Origin: Fidelibacterota bacterium
GTDB lineage: Bacteria; Fidelibacterota; Marinisomatia; Marinisomatales; TCS55
Direction of reading: 5' to 3'
NCBI GenBank assembly: GCA_012964665.1
Contig: DTTO01000015.1
Coordinates: 8,687-43,389 of the forward strand
Length of the DNA: 34,703 bases
Shown here: positions 6,524-15,680 of the stretch, piece after piece
Layout: each line of letters opens with the position of its first letter
Position numbering within the stretch: the stretch's first letter is position 1
The notes under the pieces: model-generated
Databases searched by the model: none
What the model saw: the letters and a program-made list of their open reading frames with translations, nothing else
Told to the model about the DNA's origin: nothing
Position numbers and translations under genes: made by a program

Positions 6524-9448
6524 TCAAATACTTTTTTGAAAACTAAATACCCAGTCATTCATTTCTTCAATTGATTTGCCATCAATTGTGGCTTTAAGAG
6601 GCTTATCAATTCTTAAATAAATGGGTTGACCAAAGACAGTTGTAGATAATCTCAAACCAATGCCGTAATCCATTAGACGAGTATCTTTAAATCCCTTATC
6701 ATTTAAAACAAACTTCGATCCTGAAAGAGTTCCTTCATCTAAAAATGCTGCAAGTTCTAAATTACTTCCACCAAGTTTTTTGTATATAAATCCTTCAAGG
6801 GTTATAGCAAATATTTTCTCCACACCTACGAACCCTTGGTTACCAAATGCTCTAAGATTAGCATCGCCTGGCAAATGATAACGATTACGCAAATCTATAT
6901 TCCCGTAAAAACTGGTCGCATCTCTAAGATAAGCTTTTTCATACGTTGTGCCGGAACCGGCACCTTCAATAGTGAAGCGCTCTTGAACAGGCACCCCTTT
7001 GGAATCAGTCCAAATATATCCTAAGATATCTTGGATTCGTAAACCAAATAAACTCTTCCTCTTTTCATATTTATTTATCAAAGTGAGTCGCGTAAAGGAC
7101 CAATCAGAAATACCACGAGGCGAAAAATCAAGCATAATTATATCATTTGTCAGACCTGTAGAACCAGTCACTTTAATTGTAAATACTGTTAAAAGACCTG
7201 TATCAAATAAATTAGTACGACTTGTATCTGTTGCATTTGTTAGAGAAACTCCAGATGTTAGTGACCATATATTTCCATTGGGATTTGTAGGATTTAGCTG
7301 CTTTGAGGATGAGATTCCAAAACCACTTACCCCACCCAAATTGTAGATATAAAAATTCTTTTTCCCAATTCCTTTAAAAAGATTTCGGTTCCAACCGGAA
7401 ATTTTCCAGAATATTTTTCCAGTTTCAGTGCCCACATTGATATCTGTCGTTATTTCTTGTAAAAGACCATAGCTCCTTATATTTCTAAAACCTGGTATAT
7501 AGCCATCTTTCTCAAGATAATGGACCGTGGGATACCATTGCCGTAAAAATCGATTTCGAGGTTGATAGCGCATACCCGGGCGGTAGAATAATTTTTCTTT
7601 GGGCATTTTTCCAGTAAAATTATTTCTAAAATCAATATCCATTGATTGGGCATCAGGATCTAAAGTGGCTAATTTGGGTTCACTGGCCACATTATAGGTA
7701 AACGCATCAGTTGTGCGAAACTTATGGTTTTTCCACCAAATTCTATGAGCTGTACCATCTTCTAAAGTAGTTTCCACTAATTGAGGTAGATCTCGATTCC
7801 CATGACGAACAATATTTAATGTTACATCCCAAGATCCATCAGCTTGTTTATTTTTTTTCCAACCCTTAATACCATAGTCCAAGAGGCGCGTATCATGAAG
7901 CCAAGGCCGAAAAAACCAATCTAGGTCCTCCCCACTTATATCTTCCATGGCATCAATAAAACGCCTTTCATTAGTGTGTTTCAGATTCCAGCGGCGGTAA
8001 TATTCCTGCATTCCCTTAGTGAAAGTTTCTTCACCCAATATATATTTCAATTCATCTAACATAAGAGATGGTTTCGTATAGGCATTGGCGCCGGCAGCAC
8101 GACTACCCTTAAACATATAAGTTGAACGGCTAATTGGTTCATCCTGGCCACTTGCCATGAAAGCAATCATACCCCACTGAGAACTGCCAAGACTATTATT
8201 AAATCGCCAATATTTCTTTTGCCAATCCTTATAACGACTAGTAGATAAATCAAAACCATGATCGCCATAACGGTCCATCATATACCACCTAGTTTGAAAG
8301 GAAGTAAATCCTTCATCCATCCATGCTTCGCGGACCTCATTGTTGGCTAGGATACCATAAAACCATATATGGCCGCCTTCGTGAAGAATTAGCCCTTCCG
8401 ATTCACTCCCATTCATCACCAACATGGGATATTCCATCCCACCACCAGCTAGCCGATCCGTATTAGTCACTTGTGGATACGGATACATACCAAACTTTGT
8501 ACTTAACCACTCTATTGCTCTTTCCGTTCTTGCTACTGCTTTTTTTGTCCACTTTTGTCCATTCTTTTGATTAAACAAGGCATGAACAGCAATTCCATTC
8601 CATTGACCACTTTCATAAACAAAATCAGGTGTCGTTACCCAGGCAAAATCATGGACATTTTCCGCATAAAAAGAGACCACTCGTCTTTCATCTTCGTTGT
8701 ACTTTGATCGATTGGTCTTGAATTCTTTAAGCCATTCAGAAAATTTTTGACTGGTATCTACACGAACTTCTTCCCATCCAGGATCACCACTAGTCACAGT
8801 TCCTGTGGAACCAATGATATATCCTTGAGGGACATCCATGGTCACATCATAGGTGCCGAATTCTCCATAGAATTCCCCCTCTGCATGGAATGGCTCATTG
8901 AACCATCCATTTTCATCATAGACTACAACTCGTGGATACCACTGAGCAAAATTGTATTGTTTTCCAATTCGCCCTGCGCGTTCTGAAAATTCTCCTACAT
9001 GTTGTACCCAGTCCAAATTAATATTCATCGATTCATTAGGCGCCAATCCATTCTTTAATTTTGCAGAAAGAATGGTATCATCAATTTGAAATGTATCTGC
9101 CAATGCGTTGCCACTTTTATCAATCACAAAATTGCTGATGTCATAATAACTTAAATATGGTTCCATTCCCTTTTTAAACTTTGCTCCTCTACTGGCCCTC
9201 CCTAAACCTGCCAAATATTCTCTATGCTTCACCGTTCCTTCCTGGAAGGCGTTCGCATATAAATTGAGATAAAAATGGTATAATGTATCCGGGGAATTAT
9301 TGACATACGATATGGTTGAATGGCCCCCAATAGTGTTTTCGGCCGTATCCAGCCTTACATTCATTTTATATTGGACAAATTGCTGCCAGTATTCACCGGC
9401 AAACAGTGTGGTCACATTCAAAAGGAAGACGATAATAAGTGATTTCAT
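6524..9448 (-). CDS. Secreted M1-family metallopeptidase with a C-terminal Omp85-like beta-barrel domain
   Basis: A signal peptide (1-17) is followed by an M1 aminopeptidase-type N-domain. The gluzincin core has GGGMEYP at 335-341 (the GAMEN-like substrate loop), the zinc motif HEGGH at 356-360 and the third zinc ligand E379 in WMDEG, 19 residues after the last His, the normal M1 spacing. A helical and beta-rich part extends to about 620. The last 330 residues are unlike a peptidase: alternating polar/hydrophobic strands, an LRAF motif near 866 preceded by LPGDAN, an FLDEG strand near 900, then DYGIGLRLSTTVFG and a terminal strand WVFSF. These recall the last strands of Omp85/BamA barrels, with LRAF at the place of the VRGF/Y motif. 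The peptidase call is firm; the barrel is my inference. Its ATG lies 103 nt below the TlpA-like gene. Confidence 0.85.
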   Translation of the reverse strand: MKSLIIVFLLNVTTLFAGEYWQQFVQYKMNVRLDTAENTIGGHSTISYVNNSPDTLYHFYLNLYANAFQEGTVKHREYLAGLGRASRGAKFKKGMEPYLSYYDISNFVIDKSGNALADTFQIDDTILSAKLKNGLAPNESMNINLDWVQHVGEFSERAGRIGKQYNFAQWYPRVVVYDENGWFNEPFHAEGEFYGEFGTYDVTMDVPQGYIIGSTGTVTSGDPGWEEVRVDTSQKFSEWLKEFKTNRSKYNEDERRVVSFYAENVHDFAWVTTPDFVYESGQWNGIAVHALFNQKNGQKWTKKAVARTERAIEWLSTKFGMYPYPQVTNTDRLAGGGMEYPMLVMNGSESEGLILHEGGHIWFYGILANNEVREAWMDEGFTSFQTRWYMMDRYGDHGFDLSTSRYKDWQKKYWRFNNSLGSSQWGMIAFMASGQDEPISRSTYMFKGSRAAGANAYTKPSLMLDELKYILGEETFTKGMQEYYRRWNLKHTNERRFIDAMEDISGEDLDWFFRPWLHDTRLLDYGIKGWKKNKQADGSWDVTLNIVRHGNRDLPQLVETTLEDGTAHRIWWKNHKFRTTDAFTYNVASEPKLATLDPDAQSMDIDFRNNFTGKMPKEKLFYRPGMRYQPRNRFLRQWYPTVHYLEKDGYIPGFRNIRSYGLLQEITTDINVGTETGKIFWKISGWNRNLFKGIGKKNFYIYNLGGVSGFGISSSKQLNPTNPNGNIWSLTSGVSLTNATDTSRTNLFDTGLLTVFTIKVTGSTGLTNDIIMLDFSPRGISDWSFTRLTLINKYEKRKSLFGLRIQDILGYIWTDSKGVPVQERFTIEGAGSGTTYEKAYLRDATSFYGNIDLRNRYHLPGDANLRAFGNQGFVGVEKIFAITLEGFIYKKLGGSNLELAAFLDEGTLSGSKFVLNDKGFKDTRLMDYGIGLRLSTTVFGQPIYLRIDKPLKATIDGKSIEEMNDWVFSFQKSI

Positions 9449-9551
9449 TTTTGCTTGAATTATTATAGGGTTAAATCTGCCATTGGAGTAAATGTTAGGA
9501 TAATTATTGTGTCATGAATAGATGTTAGACACGGGGGCTTTAATTTGGATA

Positions 9552-10145
9552 TTAGGAAGCCAAGTAAGGTTTTAAGTCTTCATAAAATATTTTTTCATTA
9601 CGAGGGCCAATATAACCTTTAACAATATATCCATCCCGATCAATGATCAGTGTTGTCGGCAACCCATTGATAGGTTGGCCAATTGCACGACCATAAATAG
9701 ATGTAACCATCATCGTTTCATTATTGTCAATATCGGTGAGAACAGTATACTCCATATCCCAGTTATCCATGAAATTAAGTATGTTTTTTGCCGATCCAGA
9801 GGTAATGGTAATACCCACAATCTCAAGACCACGCCCTCTATGTTTTGAATAAAGCTTATTAAAATCAGGTATCTCCCTGCGACATGGACCGCACCATGTA
9901 CCCCAAAAGTTGAGCAAAATCACTTTACCGCGATTTTCGCTTAAAGTGAATAAATCGCCTTGCACCGTTTTGAGTGTAAAATCCGGTGCCTTGATGGCAA
10001 AATCCGGACGTTTTGGCGACTTATTGGAATTGATCATTTTATTCACAATATCTTTCGGCTGGGTCGCTTCTTTCATTTTCTGTTTTTGACCACAACTGAT
10101 TGCAATTAATATGGACATCAATAAAATAATTCTCATTTTGAGCAT
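9552..10145 (-). CDS. TlpA/ResA-like thioredoxin-fold lipoprotein
   Basis: Envelope thiol-disulfide oxidoreductase. The N-terminus is a lipoprotein signal with lipobox LIAISC, acylated Cys at 18, so the protein should be membrane-anchored facing the periplasm. An AhpC/TSA-Redoxin type thioredoxin domain runs from about residue 50 to the end. Its active site is C85-G-P-C88 in FWGTWCGPCRR, and LPTTLIIDRDG supplies the cis-Pro region. The length of 197 is usual. It lies 8 nt downstream of the DsbD-like gene and is probably its reductant client, as ResA/CcmG types are in cytochrome c maturation or general disulfide reduction. No cytochrome maturation genes are in the window, so the target is unknown. 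An in-frame ATG at 10136 is an alternative start. Confidence 0.93.
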   Translation of the reverse strand: MLKMRIILLMSILIAISCGQKQKMKEATQPKDIVNKMINSNKSPKRPDFAIKAPDFTLKTVQGDLFTLSENRGKVILLNFWGTWCGPCRREIPDFNKLYSKHRGRGLEIVGITITSGSAKNILNFMDNWDMEYTVLTDIDNNETMMVTSIYGRAIGQPINGLPTTLIIDRDGYIVKGYIGPRNEKIFYEDLKPYLAS

Positions 10146-10153
10146 CTTTCTAA

Positions 10154-12031
10154 TTAACCCGCTAATCCTACATCCAGAAAATCTAGAAAATTATCTAAGT
10201 TTCTTGTCATGCCCGGATAGGTAGCTATTACTTCATTTTCAGGACTTAAAATTACATAATAGGGCAATGCCGCTGTCCCGAATCGATTAATTTCGTACTC
10301 CTGGTTTTCCCTATGATTGGGTCCGCCATCTGTATACAACTGCACCAACACCATTTCACCAAACCGATGCTTTACCTCTGTTTTGGTAAAAACATTGGAT
10401 TCCATCCAACGGCAGTTGGTACAGGTATATCCGGTAAAATCAATAAATACCGGTTTGCCGGTGGCTTTGGCTTCGGACAGTCCCCGATCTAGATCTCTGT
10501 ACCAGGTGAATTCTTCCGCCATGGATGTTCCGTTCGTTCGCACCGCACCGGATTCCCCCTCAACAATCGGCGGAAGATAAGAATATATCAAACCATGAAT
10601 CCTTTGACCAAAAAGACCGGATGTTAAGTATAAGCCAAAGGTTAAGAATGCTGTGCTGATTATCAGCCTAGGAACGCTTATCGATGCGAATGGAGAATCG
10701 TGAGGCAGTTGAATTTTCCCCAGGAGATAAACACCAGTTAATAACATCAACACCGCCCACACGGCCAGAACGGAACTGTGGGTGAAAAACCCCCAACCCC
10801 AAACCAGATCCGTATTGCTTAGAAATTTAAAAGCTGCTGCCATTTCTAAAAAGCCCAAAACTACTTTTACTGAATTCAGCCACCCGCCAGATTTAGGCAT
10901 TTTGGCCAAATATTGAGGAAAAAGTGCTAAAAAGAAAAACGGTAACGCAAAGGCACCGCTAAAAGCCACCATCCCGATCAAAGGCCAGAACCATTGCCCA
11001 TGGGATGCAGCCACCAACAGCAGTCCTACAAATTGCACTGTGCATGTAAAACTTGTAAGGGTAAAAGTGACAGCCATAAAAAGCGTACCGATTACACCGC
11101 CACGGCCTTCCTGATTCAATGAAAAATTGCGCAGTTTTTCTGGCAATTGAATCTCGTACATCCCAAAAAGAGACAGGGCAAAATAAATGAATAAAGCAGC
11201 AATAAATAAATTCACCCACGGACTGGCAGCTAATTGGTTTGCGCCGGATGCGCCAAGGGTGATCGCCAGAATAAATCCAAGGATAGAAAAGGTGGCAATA
11301 ATTCCTAATGTATATATGATGGCATTATTGACCGGTTTCCCTTCACCTTTTTCTCCCTGATGGGTGAAAAAGGAAACGGTAATTGGTATCATAGGGAACA
11401 CACAGGGTGTCAATAAAGCCAGAAATCCCATAGTAACAGCTAATAAAATAAACGAGATAAATCCTTTTTCAATCTCCGCATCCAAATTTATATCTCCGAA
11501 ATCATCGAACTCTTTCACTGCCGCAATCATTTCTGTTCGATTTTCCCTTGTAGCGCCGGCATCAACATTCACTGAAATAGTTAAAAATTCTTCCTTTGGA
11601 GGATAACAAAGAGAAGCATTACAAACCTGATAAAGAACACCCACGGAAAGTTCATATTTACCCGGTTTAAGATCTGATTTTAGTAAAACTGGAGCCGTGA
11701 AAATTGCGCCGCCTTGATGGGTTCGCGTATTGGTTTCAAATCCATCGTCATATTTTTCAATCGGCGCTTCTTCTAATACCATACCCGCTTCCGCGATTGC
11801 GTCACCGATAACAATTACCCGACTTGCAACGGGACCCTTACCTTGATCCCTTAAGGCATATATCTTCCATTCTTCGTCCATGGTAGCAGTAACAACAATA
11901 TCGACAACTTCTCCAGCTCGAGCATTTTCTTCCGCTTTTGCCGAGAGTGTGACCGGAGTGTCAAACTGTGCCCATAGACTAGTCAGGAAGAATAGACAAA
12001 GAAAAATAATATTTTTTGATTTATTTAGCAT
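10154..12031 (-). CDS. dsbD: DsbD-like thiol:disulfide interchange protein
   Basis: Carries electrons from cytoplasmic thioredoxin across the inner membrane to periplasmic thiol proteins. I place the start at ATG 12031, which gives a clean signal peptide (1-22) and avoids overlapping the upstream patatin gene; the frame stays open to an upstream ATG at 12079. Three domains of DsbD are visible: an N-terminal alpha-type domain (about 25-160) with C137 and C142; a membrane domain of about eight helices (about 190-480) with one redox cysteine in TPCVFP (C210) and its partner in FTCTVQ (C330); and a C-terminal thioredoxin domain with C537-T-N-C540. All six expected cysteines are present. It sits directly upstream of the TlpA-like lipoprotein, a natural partner. 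Confidence 0.95.
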   Translation of the reverse strand: MLNKSKNIIFLCLFFLTSLWAQFDTPVTLSAKAEENARAGEVVDIVVTATMDEEWKIYALRDQGKGPVASRVIVIGDAIAEAGMVLEEAPIEKYDDGFETNTRTHQGGAIFTAPVLLKSDLKPGKYELSVGVLYQVCNASLCYPPKEEFLTISVNVDAGATRENRTEMIAAVKEFDDFGDINLDAEIEKGFISFILLAVTMGFLALLTPCVFPMIPITVSFFTHQGEKGEGKPVNNAIIYTLGIIATFSILGFILAITLGASGANQLAASPWVNLFIAALFIYFALSLFGMYEIQLPEKLRNFSLNQEGRGGVIGTLFMAVTFTLTSFTCTVQFVGLLLVAASHGQWFWPLIGMVAFSGAFALPFFFLALFPQYLAKMPKSGGWLNSVKVVLGFLEMAAAFKFLSNTDLVWGWGFFTHSSVLAVWAVLMLLTGVYLLGKIQLPHDSPFASISVPRLIISTAFLTFGLYLTSGLFGQRIHGLIYSYLPPIVEGESGAVRTNGTSMAEEFTWYRDLDRGLSEAKATGKPVFIDFTGYTCTNCRWMESNVFTKTEVKHRFGEMVLVQLYTDGGPNHRENQEYEINRFGTAALPYYVILSPENEVIATYPGMTRNLDNFLDFLDVGLAG

Positions 12032-12057
12032 CTCAAATCGGGGCGAACATAAGTATT

Positions 12058-12972
12058 TTAATTCTGGTGACCAAACCATTGTTTCAAGCGGTACTTCAGG
12101 CTTGATTTATGCTTTATTTCCTGTCTAATTAAGGACATTGCATTTTCACACGCAGCAACCCCTTGATTAAAAAAATAATCCAATTTCCCAAATTCGGACC
12201 ATTGGTAATCTTCCACTTCAGGACTAATCAGTACATCGGCTGCTTTTGCGCAATTTTCAATCAAGTTTTGATAGGTAGTCATATATGACCGCATTACGAT
12301 TTCATATATGTTTGTTTCCTGTAAAGGTTTCATACCTTTTCGACGAATATCAATCCCAATCAATATATCAACCTCTTTTCTAATAATCGTTGTAGGTAGC
12401 GACATACTCGCTCCTCCATCGACTATTAATTGATGATCGATTTCTGTCGGTTCAACAAATCCAGGTATGGAACCACTTCTTGTGGCTGCTTCTACCAAAT
12501 CTCCCGTTTCATAAACAACGTGCTCACATGCATTTAAATCAGTAGCAATTATTTTCAGTGGTATCTGTAATTCATCAAAAGTTGCAACTGGAATCAAAAA
12601 TTTAAAGGCATCTTTTAAACGTCTTTTTTTTATAATTGAATTCTGGTGTAAAGACATGGCTAGTACAATCTGATCCTTCACCTTTTTCACGATCTGATTA
12701 AAAGCAGAACTAGAGGATGAGGGTCGATTGATCAGATGCTTTATCCCTAGCGCCTTAAATTGTTCACTATCGATAAATTCCTTGAACCTGTTCTCAACCC
12801 ATTGTGGGTCAAGGGTCGCCGCATACATGGCGCCTACGACACTGCCGATACTTGTCCCGGCAATTTGATGAATTGGAATTTTATTATCATGCAGTACTTG
12901 AAGTGCACCAACATGGGCTGCACCCCTTGCACCGCCGCCCCCTAAAGCAAGGCCTATTATTGGCCCTGACAT
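12058..12972 (-). CDS. Patatin-like phospholipase, RssA-type
   Basis: Ser-Asp dyad acyl hydrolase, probably acting on membrane lipids. It shows the glycine-rich oxyanion loop GGGGARG at 11-17, the nucleophile S41 in GTSIG, and the catalytic Asp D185 in VDGG. No signal peptide or membrane segment is seen, so it should be cytoplasmic or membrane-associated, as for RssA/YchK proteins of about 300 residues. It begins immediately after the cyclophilin stop codon (TAAATG) with a GAAGGG ribosome-binding sequence four bases upstream. Substrate and physiological role cannot be read from the sequence. A secreted, virulence-type patatin is unlikely given the absence of an export signal. Confidence 0.93.
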   Translation of the reverse strand: MSGPIIGLALGGGGARGAAHVGALQVLHDNKIPIHQIAGTSIGSVVGAMYAATLDPQWVENRFKEFIDSEQFKALGIKHLINRPSSSSSAFNQIVKKVKDQIVLAMSLHQNSIIKKRRLKDAFKFLIPVATFDELQIPLKIIATDLNACEHVVYETGDLVEAATRSGSIPGFVEPTEIDHQLIVDGGASMSLPTTIIRKEVDILIGIDIRRKGMKPLQETNIYEIVMRSYMTTYQNLIENCAKAADVLISPEVEDYQWSEFGKLDYFFNQGVAACENAMSLIRQEIKHKSSLKYRLKQWFGHQN

Positions 12973-13602
12973 TTAACCCTTCATCGCCTCACTGTGTTTC
13001 ATAATCTTTACGGTCATTTCCACTTTTTCAAATGGGTTATCAACATCCGGACCTTGGTAACCTCGATTTTCCCGTCTGGGTGTATTTACATTGATAATTT
13101 GATCAATCACTTCCAAGCCTTTAATAACTTGTCCAAAAACCGTATACTGTCCATCAAGATCAGGCCTCGAAGCGTGACAAACAAAGAATTGGCTTGACGC
13201 ACCGTTAGGGTCTGGCGTTCGAGCCATGGAAAGAGTCCCTTTCACGTGTAATTGATCGTTGAATTCACCCGGAATCATCCAGGTATCAGGATCATTTTCT
13301 CGTCCGATACCAAAAAATTTACCTGCACGCCCACCACTGCCATCATTCAAACGGTTAGTATCTTTTGAATTAGGGTCACCGCCTTGAATAACAAAACCGG
13401 GCATCACACGGTGAAATGTAGTTCCGTCAAAATATCCTTCCTTTGCAAGAATGGTAAAACTCTCTACATGCATGGGTGCTATTTCCGGGTAGAATTCAAC
13501 TACCATATCACCAAATTGCGTAGAAATAACAGCAACATCCTTCTCTTTGGAACAGCTCATAAATAAAACCCCAATTAATATCAATGTGATTAATTTTTTC
13601 AC
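12973..13602 (-). CDS. Cyclophilin-type peptidyl-prolyl cis-trans isomerase, lipoprotein
   Basis: Folding catalyst of prolyl bonds. A lipoprotein signal ends in lipobox LFMSC with C17 as the acylated residue, so the enzyme should face the periplasm. The cyclophilin domain covers about 22-205, with the catalytic [13 protein letters not shown] stretch at 63-75 (R65), SSQFFV and the DGQYTVFG stretch. The start codon is GTG at 13602, overlapping the pyrE stop as GTGA, and is supported by an AGGAG nine bases upstream. At 209 residues it is a single-domain form with a short insert around 80-105. Together with DsbD, TlpA and HtrA it gives the window a marked envelope-folding character. Confidence 0.95.
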   Translation of the reverse strand: MKKLITLILIGVLFMSCSKEKDVAVISTQFGDMVVEFYPEIAPMHVESFTILAKEGYFDGTTFHRVMPGFVIQGGDPNSKDTNRLNDGSGGRAGKFFGIGRENDPDTWMIPGEFNDQLHVKGTLSMARTPDPNGASSQFFVCHASRPDLDGQYTVFGQVIKGLEVIDQIINVNTPRRENRGYQGPDVDNPFEKVEMTVKIMKHSEAMKG

Positions 13603-14177
13603 TTACTTATACTCCTGCTCCCAGGTTTTGTAGTTGGAATTGCTGCCAATGATTCCGGGATATCATTTTCGTCATAACTCACTGCTTCCATCGATACTAA
13701 AGAAAATTGATTATCGTGCAAAATAACAGATCCGTTACTTCGATCTACAATAATTGCTAAACCAATAATTATACCACCAGATTTTTCCACCAAATGCATC
13801 ACTTCCTTTACAGAGCCTCCCGTGGTAATTACATCCTCCACCACCAAAACTTTTTCACCGGGAACAATGGTAAATCCGCGACGTAAGGTCATTTCAGCGT
13901 TTTCACGCTCAGCAAAAATGGTTCGCTTCCCCATAGCGCAACCAACATTTGTTCCAATAACAATACCGCCAACAGCTGGTGAAATTATGGTATCAATTTC
14001 TGACCCTTCAAAATGACCTGCGATTTTTTGTGTAAATTGAGCCAGGTGCTTAGGATATTGCAGTACTTTGGCACATTGGAAATAAGTAGGGCTATGGCGA
14101 CCTGAGGTCAGGATAAAATGCCCTTCAAGCAGTGCGCCTGTTTCCCGAAAAATGTTTAAATATTTATCACGACTCAT
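13599..14177 (-). CDS. pyrE: Orotate phosphoribosyltransferase
   Basis: Transfers phosphoribose from PRPP to orotate to make OMP, the fifth step of de novo pyrimidine synthesis, in the cytoplasm. The type I phosphoribosyltransferase PRPP-binding motif is [11 protein letters not shown] at about 112-122. The orotate-side loop is [12 protein letters not shown] at 21-32, and the flexible-loop region with basic residues is near 84-100. The 192 residues are normal for bacterial PyrE. The ATG lies 11 nt inside the end of pyrF, and its stop overlaps the cyclophilin GTG, so all three are probably one transcript. Confident assignment: the adjacent pyrF performs the next step. Confidence 0.97.
   Translation of the reverse strand: MSRDKYLNIFRETGALLEGHFILTSGRHSPTYFQCAKVLQYPKHLAQFTQKIAGHFEGSEIDTIISPAVGGIVIGTNVGCAMGKRTIFAERENAEMTLRRGFTIVPGEKVLVVEDVITTGGSVKEVMHLVEKSGGIIIGLAIIVDRSNGSVILHDNQFSLVSMEAVSYDENDIPESLAAIPTTKPGSRSISK
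13603..13616 (-). promoter_or_regulatory. Shine-Dalgarno fixing the GTG start of the cyclophilin gene
   Basis: AGGAG at 13616-13612 on the minus strand, nine bases before GTG 13602, lies inside the last codons of pyrE. There is no better in-frame ATG, and the lipoprotein signal begins directly at this GTG. Confidence 0.65.
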
Positions 14178-14970
14178 ACATTAAATCTCTCATTTTATTT
14201 ACATAATCTTGTGCAGCATTTCGAATTGCCGACTTGCTTAAATCTCCGGCAAAACTGATACTCCTTGATACATTGATAAGGGCAATTCCATCTATATTCC
14301 CATCGATCATACTTTTTGTTAAATCGCCGCCTTGTGCACCGATGCCTGGAATTAAAAATGGCAATCCGGGCGCATTCCCCCGGACACGGCTGATTTCCTC
14401 CGGCGATGTTGCGCCGACCACCAAACCCACATTATCATTTTGATTCCACTGCACTGCCAGTTGGGCTATTTTATCAAATAATAATCCTTTCCCAGTAGGA
14501 AGTGACTGTAAATCAATAGCAGAAGGATTTGACGTTCGACAAAGAATAAATGCACCCTTTTCAGGTGCTTCAGTAAATGGTGTAATCGAATCCTGCCCCA
14601 TATATGGACTTAATGTAACAGCATCAAATCCAAAATGATCAAAAATACTTTTCGCATATTGCTTGGCAGTATTGCCAATATCCCCACGTTTTGCATCACC
14701 GATAATGACCACATCATTATCAAAATAATCCATGGTTTCTTCTAACCATTGGTAACCGGGGCTCCCCCACCTTTCAAAAAAAGCCAGGTTAGGCTTGTAT
14801 GCAGCAACTAAATCCCGCGTAGCATCAATCACGCGAAAGGTGTGTGCCTTAAGATCATCTAACGAGGAACTGGTTGCATTCAACCTCTCTGGATTAATAT
14901 CCAATCCGACGCAAAGATGACTCTTTTTTACCTTTATAATCTCTGAAAGTCGGACATTAAACGATTTCAT
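14167..14970 (-). CDS. pyrF: Orotidine 5'-phosphate decarboxylase, subfamily 2
   Basis: Decarboxylates OMP to UMP, the last step of de novo pyrimidine synthesis. The catalytic Asp-Lys array is in [12 protein letters not shown] at 91-102 with K94, the form typical of the longer, subfamily 2 enzymes. [11 protein letters not shown] at 20-30 is the N-terminal substrate loop. I chose ATG 14970 (267 residues). The open frame extends to 15078, but that would add 36 residues unlike the family and run into the divergent acetyltransferase gene. It heads the pyrF-pyrE-cyclophilin-patatin-dsbD-tlpA run; its promoter should lie in the 92-nt divergent spacer, though I found no convincing minus-strand boxes there. 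Confidence 0.95.
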   Translation of the reverse strand: MKSFNVRLSEIIKVKKSHLCVGLDINPERLNATSSSLDDLKAHTFRVIDATRDLVAAYKPNLAFFERWGSPGYQWLEETMDYFDNDVVIIGDAKRGDIGNTAKQYAKSIFDHFGFDAVTLSPYMGQDSITPFTEAPEKGAFILCRTSNPSAIDLQSLPTGKGLLFDKIAQLAVQWNQNDNVGLVVGATSPEEISRVRGNAPGLPFLIPGIGAQGGDLTKSMIDGNIDGIALINVSRSISFAGDLSKSAIRNAAQDYVNKMRDLMYES

Positions 14971-14997
14971 AGGTGCAGAATTTACTTTGTCATGGTA

Positions 14998-15026
14998 TGA
15001 ACAAAAAAAAGGAATGTATCTATAAT
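14998..15026 (+). promoter_or_regulatory. Candidate sigma-70 type promoter for the GNAT gene
   Basis: A perfect TATAAT at 15021-15026 is preceded, at the ideal 17-bp spacing, by TGAACA at 14998-15003 (four of six matches to TTGACA). Predicted transcription starts near 15033, leaving a leader of about 30 nt before ATG 15063. It lies in the spacer between divergent pyrF and the acetyltransferase. Confidence 0.5.
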
Positions 15027-15062
15027 GACATGAATAGCTAACTCCCATTAAATTCAACTGTA

Positions 15063-15680
15063 ATGGAACAACTTTCATTTTCCACTTCTCAGAAATCCCG
15101 ATCCCGTGTGATTGCCTCGAGCGGTGTATTTCAGATTGAATTACTCGAGCGTGTCGGTGAAGCTGATTATCCTCAACTAATTAAAATTTCAAAATCGTTG
15201 GTAACAGAATATGGCGAAAAAGCGATCCTTACTAAATCAACAATTCAAAAATATTTTAATAAACCCGGATCCTTGCCTTTTATTGCCTGCTATAGAAATA
15301 AAATTATCGGATATATTATCGGCGTGCCACTCGAGGAATTAAGCCAAGAACCTTGGGCACAACTAGATGAAAATTTTGGTAAGGGCAATACACTTTACAC
15401 CTACGCTTTTGTGATTCAGTCAGAATATAAAGGAAATGGATACGCGAAAATGTTGAAACGTGTTTTTCTCAGCTGGGCTAAGAAAAGGAGACAAATCGAA
15501 CATATTACCGGCCATGTTGTTAATGGTATCTCGGCCCAATTTACAGGCGACATACGCATCGTGAATCGGATCGATAATTGGCAAGGAACCGGCAAATCAT
15601 TTGAATATTATCGTCGAGATTTAACTCCAGAACAATCTTCTCCTTTAAAAAACAATCCGCCTTTAATAACACGCGCTTAA
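15063..15680 (+). CDS. GNAT-family N-acetyltransferase
   Basis: Acetyl-CoA dependent acyltransferase of unknown substrate. The GNAT fold occupies about residues 24-185. The acetyl-CoA pyrophosphate loop is visible as YKGNGYA at 122-128, directly after the strand TLYTYAFVIQ, which matches motif A. The first 20 residues (polar, Ser/Arg-rich) and the last 20 (Pro/Asn-rich) look disordered. It is one of only three plus-strand protein genes here, diverges from pyrF, and its stop overlaps by 4 nt the stop of the convergent sodium symporter. A TATAAT promoter candidate precedes it. Whether it modifies a protein, a sugar nucleotide or a small molecule cannot be judged. Confidence 0.85.
   Translation: MEQLSFSTSQKSRSRVIASSGVFQIELLERVGEADYPQLIKISKSLVTEYGEKAILTKSTIQKYFNKPGSLPFIACYRNKIIGYIIGVPLEELSQEPWAQLDENFGKGNTLYTYAFVIQSEYKGNGYAKMLKRVFLSWAKKRRQIEHITGHVVNGISAQFTGDIRIVNRIDNWQGTGKSFEYYRRDLTPEQSSPLKNNPPLITRA

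Noticed and set aside
9462-9492. TATAAT on the minus strand before the M1 peptidase gene as a promoter
   Set aside because: The -10 is perfect but no acceptable -35 lies at 16-18 bp; TTTACT at 19 bp is weak. It may still be real, but the evidence is thin in AT-rich DNA.
9509-9532. Inverted repeat GTGTC...GACAC downstream of the tlpA-like gene as its terminator
   Set aside because: Five base pairs with a 14-nt loop and no T-run.
12032-12079. Longer dsbD start at ATG 12079
   Set aside because: It would add 16 polar residues before a good signal peptide and overlap the patatin gene by 22 nt.
14971-15078. Longer pyrF start at ATG 15078
   Set aside because: The extra 36 residues do not resemble the PyrF N-terminus and would run through the divergent acetyltransferase start.
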